Shown piece after piece: positions 1 to 8,182 of a stretch of 33,571 nt of DNA. The notes below the pieces were generated by a model that had not been told where the DNA came from, searched no databases, and was given only the letters and a program-made list of their open reading frames with translations. Every line of letters starts with the position of its first letter. Position 1 is the first letter of the stretch. The DNA is taken from the IMG/VR virus record IMGVR_UViG_3300042338_000284, positions 1-33,571 of that record. One strand, written 5' to 3'. Source of the stretch: a virus. The translations under genes were made by a program, and so were the position numbers.

Positions 1-408
1 GCTGATGGCTCGATCGACGGCGAACTGAGCTATGCGGCCCTGACGACGACCTCCAGCGCGCAGGACATCCTTCTCGAAGCCGCGCTGATGTCCGCGACTT
101 GGAGCGCGATCCAGACCAACACGGGCACGTATTCGTGCACCTCGGGCGCTAGCACCATCACCGGAACTGGCATCGGGACTAGCATCACCGCCGGTCAGTG
201 GGTGCGCTTCAAGGATGGCGCGACGCTCATCGGCTACTTCCTAGTCACGAACTCGGCGAGCGGCACGCTGACGGTCACGCCGACGCTGCCCTCTAGCGTG
301 ACTGGTGGCGGCAACGAAGAAATCGAAGCCGGAGCAGCGATCAAGAACGGCACTACCGAGCGCAGCTTCTCGATCGAGAGGTCGCACGCGGACCTGAGCA
401 ACACCTTC
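1..408. repeat. Terminal overlap, left copy (matches 33164-33571)
   Basis: Bases 1-408 align without gaps to 33164-33571 at a constant offset of 33163. About 31 substitutions are seen, 29 of them between 149 and 281. Bases 1-41, 49-148 and 282-408 are identical between copies. Both copies lie in the tail tube reading frame. The simplest reading is an assembly overlap of a circular or circularly permuted genome in which two alleles were captured. A real tandem partial duplication is less likely because the frame continues seamlessly from one end to the other. Confidence 0.9.
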
Positions 409-981
409 GAGCTCTACACGGGCATGAAGGTCAACAGCTTCTCGCTGAACGTCGCCGCGGGCTCGATTTCGCGTATCTCGTTCGGCATGGTCGGTCAGGA
501 CGAGGAAAGCAAGGCAGCGACCTCGGGCGACGGAAGTGTGACTGCGCACGTCGCCAACGCGGTCATGAACGGCGTGGATAACGTCTACTCGGTGCGCGAA
601 GGCCACGTCTCGCTCGGCACGATCGTTCGGGCGTTTTCGATGCAGGTGCTCAACAACCACTACGGGCGCGAAGCCGTCGGGCAGCTCGGCCCGATCTCAA
701 TGGGCAGCGGCACCTGCACCGTCACCGGCACGCTCACCGTCTACTTTGAGAACAACACGCTGCTCGACGACTTCCGCAACTGGGTGACGACGAACCTGAC
801 GTTCATCATGCAAGACAGCGCTGGCAACGCGTACTGCTTCGCCATCCCTGAGTGCAAGCTGACGCTCGGGCGCGCGAGCACGCCTGGCTTGAACCAAGAC
901 GTGACTGCGGAACTGAGCTTCCAAGCCTTCCGCGACGCTACGCTCAACGAGACGATCCGCATCACGCGCTGGGATGCCTGA
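1..981 (+). CDS. Major tail tube protein, 3' part (5' end cut by contig start)
   Basis: Open from base 1 in frame 1 to TGA at 979-981 (326 codons). It has no start of its own because the contig begins inside the gene. The gene starting at 32975 enters this sequence after exactly 63 codons, so the intact protein would be about 389 aa. It is rich in Thr, Ser, Gly and beta-strand patterns, with a small inserted beta domain at about bases 130-310 and a C-terminal half typical of phage tail tube proteins. This protein would polymerise into the tail tube through which DNA passes. The call rests on protein character and on its place between the tail terminator and the frameshifted chaperone pair, the standard siphovirus order. 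The next gene overlaps its stop (TGATG). An internal ATG at 88 is not the real start. Confidence 0.85.
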   Translation, partial: ADGSIDGELSYAALTTTSSAQDILLEAALMSATWSAIQTNTGTYSCTSGASTITGTGIGTSITAGQWVRFKDGATLIGYFLVTNSASGTLTVTPTLPSSVTGGGNEEIEAGAAIKNGTTERSFSIERSHADLSNTFELYTGMKVNSFSLNVAAGSISRISFGMVGQDEESKAATSGDGSVTAHVANAVMNGVDNVYSVREGHVSLGTIVRAFSMQVLNNHYGREAVGQLGPISMGSGTCTVTGTLTVYFENNTLLDDFRNWVTTNLTFIMQDSAGNAYCFAIPECKLTLGRASTPGLNQDVTAELSFQAFRDATLNETIRITRWDA

Positions 982-1409
982 TGGTGAAGCTGAAGTCGAT
1001 CGCGGTCGATCCTAAGGCCGAGGCCGAGGGCGTCTGGCTGGAGTACGTCGTGGGCTTCAGGGTCAAGGTCGCCAGCACGGCGACTCGGGCTTTCCGCGAT
1101 GCGATGGAGGCGGCGATGCTGCCCTATCGGGAGCTCATCCGCGCCGACCAAGGCAAGGAGAAGGGCGAGCGCAAGTTCACCGACGAGATGCGTACGCAGG
1201 TGCTGCGCGAGGTCGTAGCCAAGCACGTGCTCGTCGGCTGGGAAGGGCTCGAAAACGACGACGGCGCGACCATCCTGTATTCGCCTGAGCGCGCGCTTGA
1301 GCTCCTATCGGATCCGGCGATGCACCGCTTGGTTTCGTGGCTGGAGACGGCTGCGGCGAGCGAAGAGGTCTACCGAGCCGAACGGCTGGAGCGTGACCGA
1401 AAAAACTAG
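981..1409 (+). CDS. Tail assembly chaperone (lambda G-like, zero-frame product)
   Basis: A 142-aa protein starting at the ATG that overlaps the tail tube stop (TGATG), so it is translationally coupled. It is mostly helical and charged, with no membrane segment. It sits between tail tube and tape measure and ends in a slippery heptamer followed at once by a stop codon. That is the hallmark of the siphovirus G/GT chaperone pair, which coats the tape measure during tail assembly. The name comes from position and the frameshift signal, since these proteins diverge quickly in sequence. A longer open frame running upstream to 852 lies inside the tail tube gene and is not used. Confidence 0.8.
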   Translation: MVKLKSIAVDPKAEAEGVWLEYVVGFRVKVASTATRAFRDAMEAAMLPYRELIRADQGKEKGERKFTDEMRTQVLREVVAKHVLVGWEGLENDDGATILYSPERALELLSDPAMHRLVSWLETAAASEEVYRAERLERDRKN

Positions 1410-1438
1410 TAGCCGCGCTGCGGTGGTCGCTCCACTAC
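1400..1438 (+). promoter_or_regulatory. Programmed -1 ribosomal frameshift site
   Basis: The zero frame reads CGA AAA AAC TAG, giving the canonical slippery heptamer A AAA AAC at 1400-1406 directly before the stop at 1407-1409. Slipping back one base continues in the frame reading CTA GTA GCC from 1406. Downstream sequence can fold: CCGC 1413-1416 with GCGG 1420-1423, GTGG/CCAC around 1423-1435, and an outer GTAG 1409-1412 with CTAC 1435-1438. Not all of these pairings can form at once. The structure starts close to the slip site, so its stimulatory role is uncertain. Confidence 0.8.
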
Positions 1439-1801
1439 GGCGCGGAGGCCGAGCTGCACAGAAGGAAGGAGACGCGGGCATGGAAAGAGCGAACCGAGGT
1501 GCACGCGGACCTCGCATGGGTGCTAGCGGCTTTTGGCGCGCTTTCCTCGACGCGAAAGGCAAACGGGCTCGGTGCAGTCTCAGGAATCGCTCCAAGCGAG
1601 GTAGTGGCTTGGCTCGACCTGCGCGTTATCCTCGACGCAGAGAAGCGTCGGGAGTTTGCCTTGTTGATCGAGGCGCTCGACGCCGAGTTCCTGAGCTTCG
1701 CGGAGTCCAAGGCTAGTCATGGTGCGCAAGGTAGCCCTCCAGCTAGAGATCGACGCGCGCCAGATGCAGCAGGGCGCGCAAGAGGCAAATCGCGCGCTTG
1801 A
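1406..1801 (+). CDS. Tail assembly chaperone C-terminal extension (T-like part of GT fusion)
   Basis: This frame is open from the slip site to TGA at 1799-1801 and would add 131 residues to the 142 encoded upstream, giving a fusion of about 273 aa. It has no convincing start of its own near 1406; the first in-frame ATG is at 1499 without a clear ribosome binding site. The T-like part is helical with Trp and Leu patches up to about base 1716. Beyond that it overlaps the tape measure start (1719) and becomes low-complexity, as in other phages where T runs into the tape measure gene. In lambda the GT fusion bridges the tape measure protein and tail tube subunits; the same role is inferred here. 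Confidence 0.72.
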   Translation, partial: LVAALRWSLHYGAEAELHRRKETRAWKERTEVHADLAWVLAAFGALSSTRKANGLGAVSGIAPSEVVAWLDLRVILDAEKRREFALLIEALDAEFLSFAESKASHGAQGSPPARDRRAPDAAGRARGKSRA

Positions 1802-3320
1802 TGTTGTCGGTCAGAAGGCCGCCAAGGTTGGGCAGGATGTTGACCGTCAAGCCAAAGCCGTCGAGCGCGAGATCGACACGATCGTCGATGGCGTGAAGGC
1901 CGAGCAGAAGGCGCTCGACGAAACGGGCCGAAAGGCTACTGACTCGCTGGTCAAGACCGAGAGGGCTCTAGTTGGCGCGTCCAAGCAGACGGCGAACTTC
2001 CGCGAGGAGATGAACAAGACCGGCGGCATTATGGGCGCCGTCGAGGAGAAGTTCCGCGGGCTCGGCAAGGCGGCTGTCGGCATCTTCGCCGCCGATGTTG
2101 TGGCCAAGGTGTTCGGCTTTACGTCCGCGATGGACGTGCTCCAGAAGGCGAGCAACGCGGTCGCCACAAGCATCAAGTCGATCGGTGTCGAACTGCTCGG
2201 GCTCAAGAACATTCAAGACCAAGAGCAGGTGCTCGAGAGTCTTACCGAGCAAATGCGCAAGCTGGAGGAGATGCGCAAGGCGCAATTCCTGACGGTTGCT
2301 ACGGCTGGAGGTGCTGTCGAACTTGCTCGCCCTGATCTCGGCGGCAACATCGAGCTCCAGATGGAGATGCTGAAGCTGGTAATGCAAGCCCAGCAGCGCA
2401 TCGCCAACATCGAAGCGGGCCTTACGCCTGGCCAAAATGGCTTTGCGATCTTCGGCAATCGCCGCGCGATGCAAGCGGGCGGACTTCCTCCGCAGCTACC
2501 TCAAGAGGCTGTCGAATCGCAATACACCGTGCAGGGCGTTCTTGCCGAACTGCGCGACTCCCTGCGCTACTTGGCCGACGAGGCCTCGCTTGCTGCTCGA
2601 GGCACGACCAGAGCGGCAGAAGCTCTTAACGGCATCAGCGTCGCGGCTCAGGGCGGACAGATGTTTCCCGTGCAAGCCTTTGAGATGCGTCCTTTCGTGG
2701 GCGACATGGAGCGAGCACGCGAGCAGCAACGGATCGAACGCGCTCGCCTGCTTCAGGAGTCGCGTCGTGGCGGCATGGGAATCAACGCGGGCTACACCGC
2801 ACAGACGATGGGCTTTGGCGGAATCCCTGAGCCAATCTTCCAGCAGCCGACGGGCGTGCAGGGCATTGGCATGGACTACTTCCTGCCGCCGCCGTCGGGA
2901 GTTCCGAGGCTTGCTGCAAGGCCGCTTGAGCAGCCGTCCGCGCTCGAGCAGCGGTACTCTGTCGATAACATCGCGCAGGACTTCACATCGCAGTTCTACG
3001 GCGCGATGAAGAACAGCCTCATGACCGGCGACTTCAGCGACTTCGGTCGGCAGGTCACGACGATGATCGGGAGCTCGCTAATCGATGCTTTAATCGCGGC
3101 TCCCTTCCAAGAAGCCATGAATGCTTTGGTGTCCGCTCTCTTGGCAGGTATTCGTGGCGCGATGGGCGGCCCTGCGGCCGCTGCGGCCGCTGCGGCTCCG
3201 GCTGACTCAGGTCAAAGCGCACCTGCTGCGATGCGCGCGAGCACGGCGAGCACATCGAACGCGGGATACCGCAGCCAGCGCCAAGCGGCTGATGACTACA
3301 ACAGGCGACGCATCGTATGA
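1719..3320 (+). CDS. Tape measure protein (short)
   Basis: A 533-aa protein whose first 110 or so residues are strongly helical and heptad-rich (Gln, Lys, Glu, Ala). A hydrophobic stretch follows around residues 115-135 (AAVGIFAADVVAKVFGF), then more helix and a Gly/Pro/Gln-rich region, and an Ala-rich hydrophobic stretch near 470-495. The tape measure fixes tail length and helps DNA delivery through the envelope. It lies directly after the chaperones and before the distal tail protein. At 533 aa it is short and predicts a tail well under 100 nm by the usual proportionality. An alanine run near residues 486-493 is encoded by tandem GCGGCCGCT units around 3170-3200. Confidence 0.82.
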   Translation: MVRKVALQLEIDARQMQQGAQEANRALDVVGQKAAKVGQDVDRQAKAVEREIDTIVDGVKAEQKALDETGRKATDSLVKTERALVGASKQTANFREEMNKTGGIMGAVEEKFRGLGKAAVGIFAADVVAKVFGFTSAMDVLQKASNAVATSIKSIGVELLGLKNIQDQEQVLESLTEQMRKLEEMRKAQFLTVATAGGAVELARPDLGGNIELQMEMLKLVMQAQQRIANIEAGLTPGQNGFAIFGNRRAMQAGGLPPQLPQEAVESQYTVQGVLAELRDSLRYLADEASLAARGTTRAAEALNGISVAAQGGQMFPVQAFEMRPFVGDMERAREQQRIERARLLQESRRGGMGINAGYTAQTMGFGGIPEPIFQQPTGVQGIGMDYFLPPPSGVPRLAARPLEQPSALEQRYSVDNIAQDFTSQFYGAMKNSLMTGDFSDFGRQVTTMIGSSLIDALIAAPFQEAMNALVSALLAGIRGAMGGPAAAAAAAAPADSGQSAPAAMRASTASTSNAGYRSQRQAADDYNRRRIV

Positions 3321-4303
3321 CCTTCCACGACATCGAACTCGACCGCGCGTACAGCTACGGATCGGTCATCACCGAGCAGGGCAACACGGCGGTCGTGCAG
3401 CTTTCCTCGGGTCAAGAGGAGCGCATCCAGCGTTGGAACGACACGCAGCTGGTGGCCAACCTCGGCTATGCGGTCAAGACCTACGCTGACCTGCAAGCGA
3501 TCCTGAAGTTCAAGCGCGCTCGCGGGCATCGCGCGCACAGCTTCCGCTTCTGGAACCCGCTCGACTACTCAACCAACGCCGCCAACACGCCAAACGACAC
3601 CAGCACGGCTCTCGTCAGCGAAACCGATCAGCTGCTCGGCACGGGCAACGGCACGACTACGACTTTCCAGCTTGTGAAGCGTTACGTCAACGGCTCGCAG
3701 ACCGTCGTGCGCAACCTGCACAAGCCGATCTCCGGCACGGTCAAGGTCGCGCTCAACGATGTGAACCAGACAAGCGGCTGGAGCGTCAACCTGAGCACGG
3801 GCATCGTGACCTTCACCTCTGCGCCTGGCGTCGGTGTTTCGGTCAAGGCTGGGTGCCAGTTCAACGACGAGGTGCGCTTTGAGAGCGATGATTCTGGGGT
3901 GTCTCTACAGAACTTTGAGCGCGGCGAGGTTGTTGGCGGTCTGCGCGTCGTCTCTGTGATGAACCCGACGCTGGTGAACGATGACTTCGTGTATCGCGGG
4001 AGCTCGCGCCCGACGTTCTCGGCCACCATGGATCTCACGCCGCAGATGGGGGTGCTCGTTTCGCTCTCGCCTACGACCGCTGGCCTGTCGCTGAAGCTGC
4101 CGCAGACGGCGGGCTTTCAGGAGGGCGGGCCGCATTGGAAGCTGCGCAATCTGAGCGGCAGCAACACTTTCCTCGTGACGGACAGCGCCATGAACACGCT
4201 GTTCACGATGCAGATCGCCGGCGATGCGAACCGACGCGACTCGTGCGAGATCTGGTTGAGCGACAACGGCCTTGGCGGCGTGGAGTGGATCGCGCTCACA
4301 TGA
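3317..4303 (+). CDS. Distal tail protein, DUF2460 family (GTA gp12-like) with extra C-terminal domain
   Basis: A 328-aa protein starting at ATG 3317, overlapping the tape measure stop (ATGA). Residues 1 to about 215 resemble the DUF2460/TIGR02217 family: an early aromatic and Gly-rich segment, a repeated-strand core, an RFWNPLDY-like segment near residues 74-81 and an FNDEVRFESD segment near 180-190. In GTA particles this family is the distal tail protein joining tube to baseplate hub. The family is usually near 200-215 aa. Here about 100 residues follow, forming a beta-rich domain (about 225-328) that resembles the whole next protein. The extension is probably a surface-exposed adhesion or decoration domain. 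Confidence 0.85.
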   Translation: MTFHDIELDRAYSYGSVITEQGNTAVVQLSSGQEERIQRWNDTQLVANLGYAVKTYADLQAILKFKRARGHRAHSFRFWNPLDYSTNAANTPNDTSTALVSETDQLLGTGNGTTTTFQLVKRYVNGSQTVVRNLHKPISGTVKVALNDVNQTSGWSVNLSTGIVTFTSAPGVGVSVKAGCQFNDEVRFESDDSGVSLQNFERGEVVGGLRVVSVMNPTLVNDDFVYRGSSRPTFSATMDLTPQMGVLVSLSPTTAGLSLKLPQTAGFQEGGPHWKLRNLSGSNTFLVTDSAMNTLFTMQIAGDANRRDSCEIWLSDNGLGGVEWIALT

Positions 4304-4659
4304 TCACGCAGGACACATTTTTTGGCGGCTCGCACATACAGTCTCTAAGCAGCAACTACACGCTGCACGTGCAGTTCGCGCGCCTGTATCAACTTCGAGG
4401 CACCGTTTCTGGCGTTGAAGTGACGCTGCCGAACTACACGCTCTCTGGCTTCGTTTGGAAGAGCGGGTCGCCGTTCTTTCTGATCTACAACTTTGGCTCG
4501 ACCTATGCTTTGACCATCAAGAAGCACGACGGCACGACGGTCTACACGCTCGCTGCTGGCGAGGTTGTAGAGATCGACCTCGAGAACACATCCACCGACC
4601 CGAACGCTGGCAGCGCAAGCTGGGCGTGGAGCACGCGTAAGCGGCTCAAGATGACCTAA
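4300..4659 (+). CDS. Small beta-rich virion protein, paralogous to the C-terminus of the preceding gene
   Basis: A 119-aa protein with its ATG overlapping the previous stop (ATGA at 4300). It shows alternating hydrophobic strands and the pattern V-LP----G--W--GSPFFLIYNFGS-Y-LTI, then D-T-YTLAAGE-VEIDL and a tryptophan pair near the end. The last 100 residues of the gene before it follow the same order (a LPQTAG-like strand, W-LRNLSGSNTFLV, -MNTLFTMQIAGD, and a closing WIA), so the two look like duplicated domains. This type of jelly-roll-like domain is common in virion accessory proteins. Exact function is unknown; placement inside the tail-tip set suggests a tail decoration or adhesion subunit. 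Confidence 0.7.
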   Translation: MITQDTFFGGSHIQSLSSNYTLHVQFARLYQLRGTVSGVEVTLPNYTLSGFVWKSGSPFFLIYNFGSTYALTIKKHDGTTVYTLAAGEVVEIDLENTSTDPNAGSASWAWSTRKRLKMT

Positions 4660-4661
4660 CC

Positions 4662-7600
4662 ATGCCGACGATCGTCACCGGTATCGGATCTCTGAACCTG
4701 TCCGTCACGGGCGGTACGCGTTCTGGCAACCTGATCACGCTGACGTTTGCGAGCGTTCCTGCGAGCGTGGAGTTTGGCCAGCGCATCAACGTTTCGGGCG
4801 TCGGAGGCTTCACGGGTGTGAACGGCGAGTGGACGGCCTCAACCGTCACTAGCACCTCCATCCAGTTCACCGTGACTTCCGCGGGAGGCACGTACACTTC
4901 TGGCGGCACTGTTGGACGACTCTATGCAACGCCGGACGCGTGGAACACGGCGACGCAGGGCGCGATCGGCATCGGCAACATCAAAGTCGGAGAGATGTAC
5001 GCAGACGGCACCGGCGTGTTCGAGCAGCTCACGCCGACCGTGCTTGCGTTTGGCGGTGCAACAGGTACGACGACGGCACAGTATCGAATGCTGCGCGCGT
5101 GGGGGACGCACTACTACAAGGCGCGCCTCGACTCTGGAGTGAAAATCCGCCGAGCGATCAACAACACCACGAACCCGCACGCTATTCGTATTTCGGAACC
5201 GTTCTTCAGAATCCAAGGTGTCGGCGTTGAGCTTGTGGACACGTACGTGTCTGGCGGATGGACGACGAATAACGTCATCAACTGCGAGGTCAACAACGTC
5301 ACGATCCTGTCCTGCACGGTCATCAGCGGTGCCTATCACACTGCTGCCGCAGGAACTGTGAATGGCATCGTGGCACAGTCTGGAAGTTCGATCGCGTACA
5401 CGACCGTCATCGGCCCGCAAAACCAGCTGGCGCGCGTTGGAAACGGAATCTTCTTTGGCGGGCTAGCAGCTGGCGAGATCACCAACTGCACCGTGTATGG
5501 CTGGGATTACAGCCTCGACGCGTTGTCGGGCGGGATTCGTTCGGCAAATACTCAGCTGCTAGTGACGAATACAGCGGTGTTCAAGCAGCAACGCATCGAC
5601 CAAGCGTTTGCTGTTACTAGCGGGCGCGACATCAACGTGCCCTCAGGCCGCGCGTTTAACTGCATCACGAGCGACATCGGATGGTCGCTTGGCTTGTCCA
5701 TCGGATGCGTGCAGGGCTTGCAAGCTGTTGAGGAGCTGGCCTACCCAGAGTTCCTCGATCTTCGACCTGTCGAGGGCTCGCAGTCCACGACGCAAAAGGT
5801 CGGTCAGGTCAATCAGACAACGTTCACAAAGGATGCCGAAGGCAACGCTCTTCCGACTGGCGCGGAAGGCTTGGTAAACATCGGAGCGTACAACCAGACG
5901 ACCGTGCCGCAGTCGGTCGCGCCGATCACCGTGGTCGAAAAGACGATCGGCACCGGAGGCGACTACGCGACGATCGCAGCTTGGGAAGCGGACACCGACA
6001 ATCACCTTGTCGGCTTGCAGCAGGTACAGCGGGGCTTCCTCCTTGACTCCTCGTACAACGAACAGATCACCATCAGCGGTGCAATCACCGATAAGCGCCG
6101 ATACCGCGAGCTCCGATACGCTGGAGGCAATCGCTACGACGCGCTGAACAACACGGGCGCGTACGTCTACAGCGCGGCTGCGACTGGCGCGGTCATCAAG
6201 CTGGATGAGAAGTATGCGCGACTGACCGGCATCAAGGTCGAGAGCACGTACACGGGCGCAGCTGGAGCTTCGGGTCCAAACGTAGTTGAAGTCTCAAAGT
6301 CTGACTGCATCGTGGATGCCGTCGTGGCAGAGCAAAACAGCGTCACGGGCTCTTCAACGGCGACAACGTGCTTCCTTGTGTCAAGCGCCACGGCTGACCG
6401 CGTGCGCTTTCGCAACTGCATCGCGCTTGGGAATGGCAACACCGCTGGCGCGTCCGTCGGCTTTTCCCTGAACGGCATCGAGACGCGTGCGCAGAACTGC
6501 CTATCAACGCGTATGCGCCGCACGACTACCGGCACCTGCTTCACGTCTGCGGTATCGACCGTGCGCTTTGAGAACTGCTTTGCTGGCAACGGCGACGTAG
6601 GTTTCAACACTCCCGCTGGCACTCAACGTTACAACGGCTCCGTCGATACTACGGCGGCGGGCGTCGGCTCTCTTACGAGCGTAGTCGTGGCCGACACGTT
6701 CCAAGACGCGACGAACGGCGACTTCAGATTGAAGGCCGGATCTGTCTTGATCGACGCGGGCGTGCCGCTCGACCTTGAGTTCACCGCAGACGTGACGGGC
6801 GCGAAGTGGACGCGGCCTTGGAACATCGGACCGTTTGTGGCCTTTGTCGCGCCGCCCATGTATCCCGCGGCCAAGACCGCGCGCACGCATCGGTACTGCC
6901 CGATCTGGAAGATCCAGACAAACCTAGGCGACGAGCTGCGCATCGCTGGGCACGACTCGAACCTCTATCACAACGGCGAGCTCTACGAGGCTCAGAGCGG
7001 CCTCGACACGACGGCGTACCGCGCCGAAGGCGGTCTGCGCGATCACCAGCTCGAGGCGTTCGGCTTCATTAGCAGCGACCGCATCACCTACGCGGACCTC
7101 GACGCTGGGGTGTACCAGAACGCCAAGGTCACGATGTTGCTGGTTGACTGGAAGTACCCGTACCTCGCGCCGGTCCACAAGGCAGTCTTTTTCCTGCGGC
7201 GAATCCGCTTTGACGGCGAGCAGTGGCGCGCCGAGGCCGAGGGCTTGACGAGCGTGCTGAAGCGCACCGTCGGGCGCGTCTACTCGCCGCTGTGCCCGTA
7301 CCAGCTCGGCTCACCGAATCCGCTGCCGAACGGGCGCGCGGGCTGCGGCGTGGACATCTCGCAGTTCACGGAATACGACATCGAAGTGGCTTCGGTCAGC
7401 GACGATCGACGCGTATTCCGCGCGAAATCCGCAGCACCTAACGAACTGCCGAGCTTCTCCGATCACTATTTCAATCAGGGCGTCGTGACGTGGACCACGG
7501 GCGCAAACATCAATCGCAGCGCGGATGTCGTGGCATACACCGACAGTACGCGTGAGCTTACGCTGGCGATCGAGCAGCCATTCCCGATCGCGGTCGGTGA

Positions 7601-7727
7601 TCGGTTCAACATCGTGCACGGCGACGATCACACGATCAACACGTGCAAGACGCGCTTCGGCAACGAGGACAACTTCGGCGGCGACCCGTACATTCCTGGC
7701 TCCCAGCGCGCGTATCAAACACCGTGA
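4662..7727 (+). CDS. Tail hub protein: DUF2163 (GTA gp13-like) domain with a giant N-terminal beta-helix region
   Basis: A 1021-aa protein from ATG 4662. The last 290 or so residues (from about 733) match the DUF2163/TIGR02218 hub family: a YCPIWKI start, GHDSNLYHNGELY, a GLTSVLKR segment, a CPYQLG...AGCGVD cysteine pair and a terminal NTCKTRFGNEDNFGGDP motif. In GTAs this hub is normally a free protein of about 300 aa. Here it follows a small beta domain (residues 1-90) and two tandem regions with right-handed beta-helix character (about 95-415 and 425-730). They are full of N-C, N-V and G-x repeats and end with NIGAYN and DFRLKAGSVLIDAG..NIGPF motifs typical of beta-helix caps. The second opens with TIGTGGDYATIAAWEAD. 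The fused region is probably receptor-binding or glycan-active; no catalytic residues can be assigned. The frame is intact throughout. Confidence 0.83.
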   Translation: MPTIVTGIGSLNLSVTGGTRSGNLITLTFASVPASVEFGQRINVSGVGGFTGVNGEWTASTVTSTSIQFTVTSAGGTYTSGGTVGRLYATPDAWNTATQGAIGIGNIKVGEMYADGTGVFEQLTPTVLAFGGATGTTTAQYRMLRAWGTHYYKARLDSGVKIRRAINNTTNPHAIRISEPFFRIQGVGVELVDTYVSGGWTTNNVINCEVNNVTILSCTVISGAYHTAAAGTVNGIVAQSGSSIAYTTVIGPQNQLARVGNGIFFGGLAAGEITNCTVYGWDYSLDALSGGIRSANTQLLVTNTAVFKQQRIDQAFAVTSGRDINVPSGRAFNCITSDIGWSLGLSIGCVQGLQAVEELAYPEFLDLRPVEGSQSTTQKVGQVNQTTFTKDAEGNALPTGAEGLVNIGAYNQTTVPQSVAPITVVEKTIGTGGDYATIAAWEADTDNHLVGLQQVQRGFLLDSSYNEQITISGAITDKRRYRELRYAGGNRYDALNNTGAYVYSAAATGAVIKLDEKYARLTGIKVESTYTGAAGASGPNVVEVSKSDCIVDAVVAEQNSVTGSSTATTCFLVSSATADRVRFRNCIALGNGNTAGASVGFSLNGIETRAQNCLSTRMRRTTTGTCFTSAVSTVRFENCFAGNGDVGFNTPAGTQRYNGSVDTTAAGVGSLTSVVVADTFQDATNGDFRLKAGSVLIDAGVPLDLEFTADVTGAKWTRPWNIGPFVAFVAPPMYPAAKTARTHRYCPIWKIQTNLGDELRIAGHDSNLYHNGELYEAQSGLDTTAYRAEGGLRDHQLEAFGFISSDRITYADLDAGVYQNAKVTMLLVDWKYPYLAPVHKAVFFLRRIRFDGEQWRAEAEGLTSVLKRTVGRVYSPLCPYQLGSPNPLPNGRAGCGVDISQFTEYDIEVASVSDDRRVFRAKSAAPNELPSFSDHYFNQGVVTWTTGANINRSADVVAYTDSTRELTLAIEQPFPIAVGDRFNIVHGDDHTINTCKTRFGNEDNFGGDPYIPGSQRAYQTP

Positions 7728-8182
7728 CCCAAGCACAAGTCATCGCGTGCGCTCGCACATACCTTGGGACACCTTGGAAGCATCAGGCGAGGCGTAAAGG
7801 CATCGCTGTGGATTGCATCGGCCTTCTCGTTGGAGCTTTCAACGAGGCGGGCTACGCGATCAACGACGTGACCGACTACGGGCGGAACCCGAATCCTCGC
7901 CGCCTCATGGAGCACCTCAACCTCTACTTCAAGCGGATGGCGCCGACGGGTGCGGAGCTCAAGGCTCAGGCAGACCGCGACGCATGGGAGAACGCTGGAG
8001 TTGGTGACGTGCTGTTGTTTAGTTTTGTGGGTATGGACGTTCCGCAGCACGTCGGAATCTGCACGGGCAGCAACTTGCTGCACACGTATCAGGGCGCAGG
8101 TATGGTCGTCGAGCACGCCATGACCGCGGACTGGCAGCGCGCCCTGCATAGCACGTGGAGGCTGCGCGAATGGCAACGCTAG
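7724..8182 (+). CDS. Tail-associated NlpC/P60-family peptidoglycan peptidase (GTA gp14-like)
   Basis: A 152-aa protein starting at GTG 7724, which overlaps the hub stop (GTGA). NlpC/P60 features are visible: the nucleophile in a VDCIGL motif (Cys31), the base in QHVGIC (His109) and a third polar residue in LLHTYQG (His120), with a GDVLLF strand between. The family cleaves peptide bonds in the peptidoglycan stem. Its position between DUF2163 hub and large tip protein is exactly that of the GTA gp14 peptidase, which sits in the tail tip and opens the wall during DNA entry. It is therefore a virion entry enzyme rather than an endolysin, although a lysis role cannot be excluded. Confidence 0.88.
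   Translation: MTQAQVIACARTYLGTPWKHQARRKGIAVDCIGLLVGAFNEAGYAINDVTDYGRNPNPRRLMEHLNLYFKRMAPTGAELKAQADRDAWENAGVGDVLLFSFVGMDVPQHVGICTGSNLLHTYQGAGMVVEHAMTADWQRALHSTWRLREWQR

Noticed and set aside
3170-3200. GCGGCCGCT tandem repeat as a regulatory element
   Set aside because: It encodes an alanine run in the tape measure protein, has few units and keeps the codon frame, so a protein-level low-complexity stretch is enough.
7724-8182. NlpC/P60 protein as the endolysin
   Set aside because: Its position between hub and tip protein is that of a virion-associated entry peptidase.
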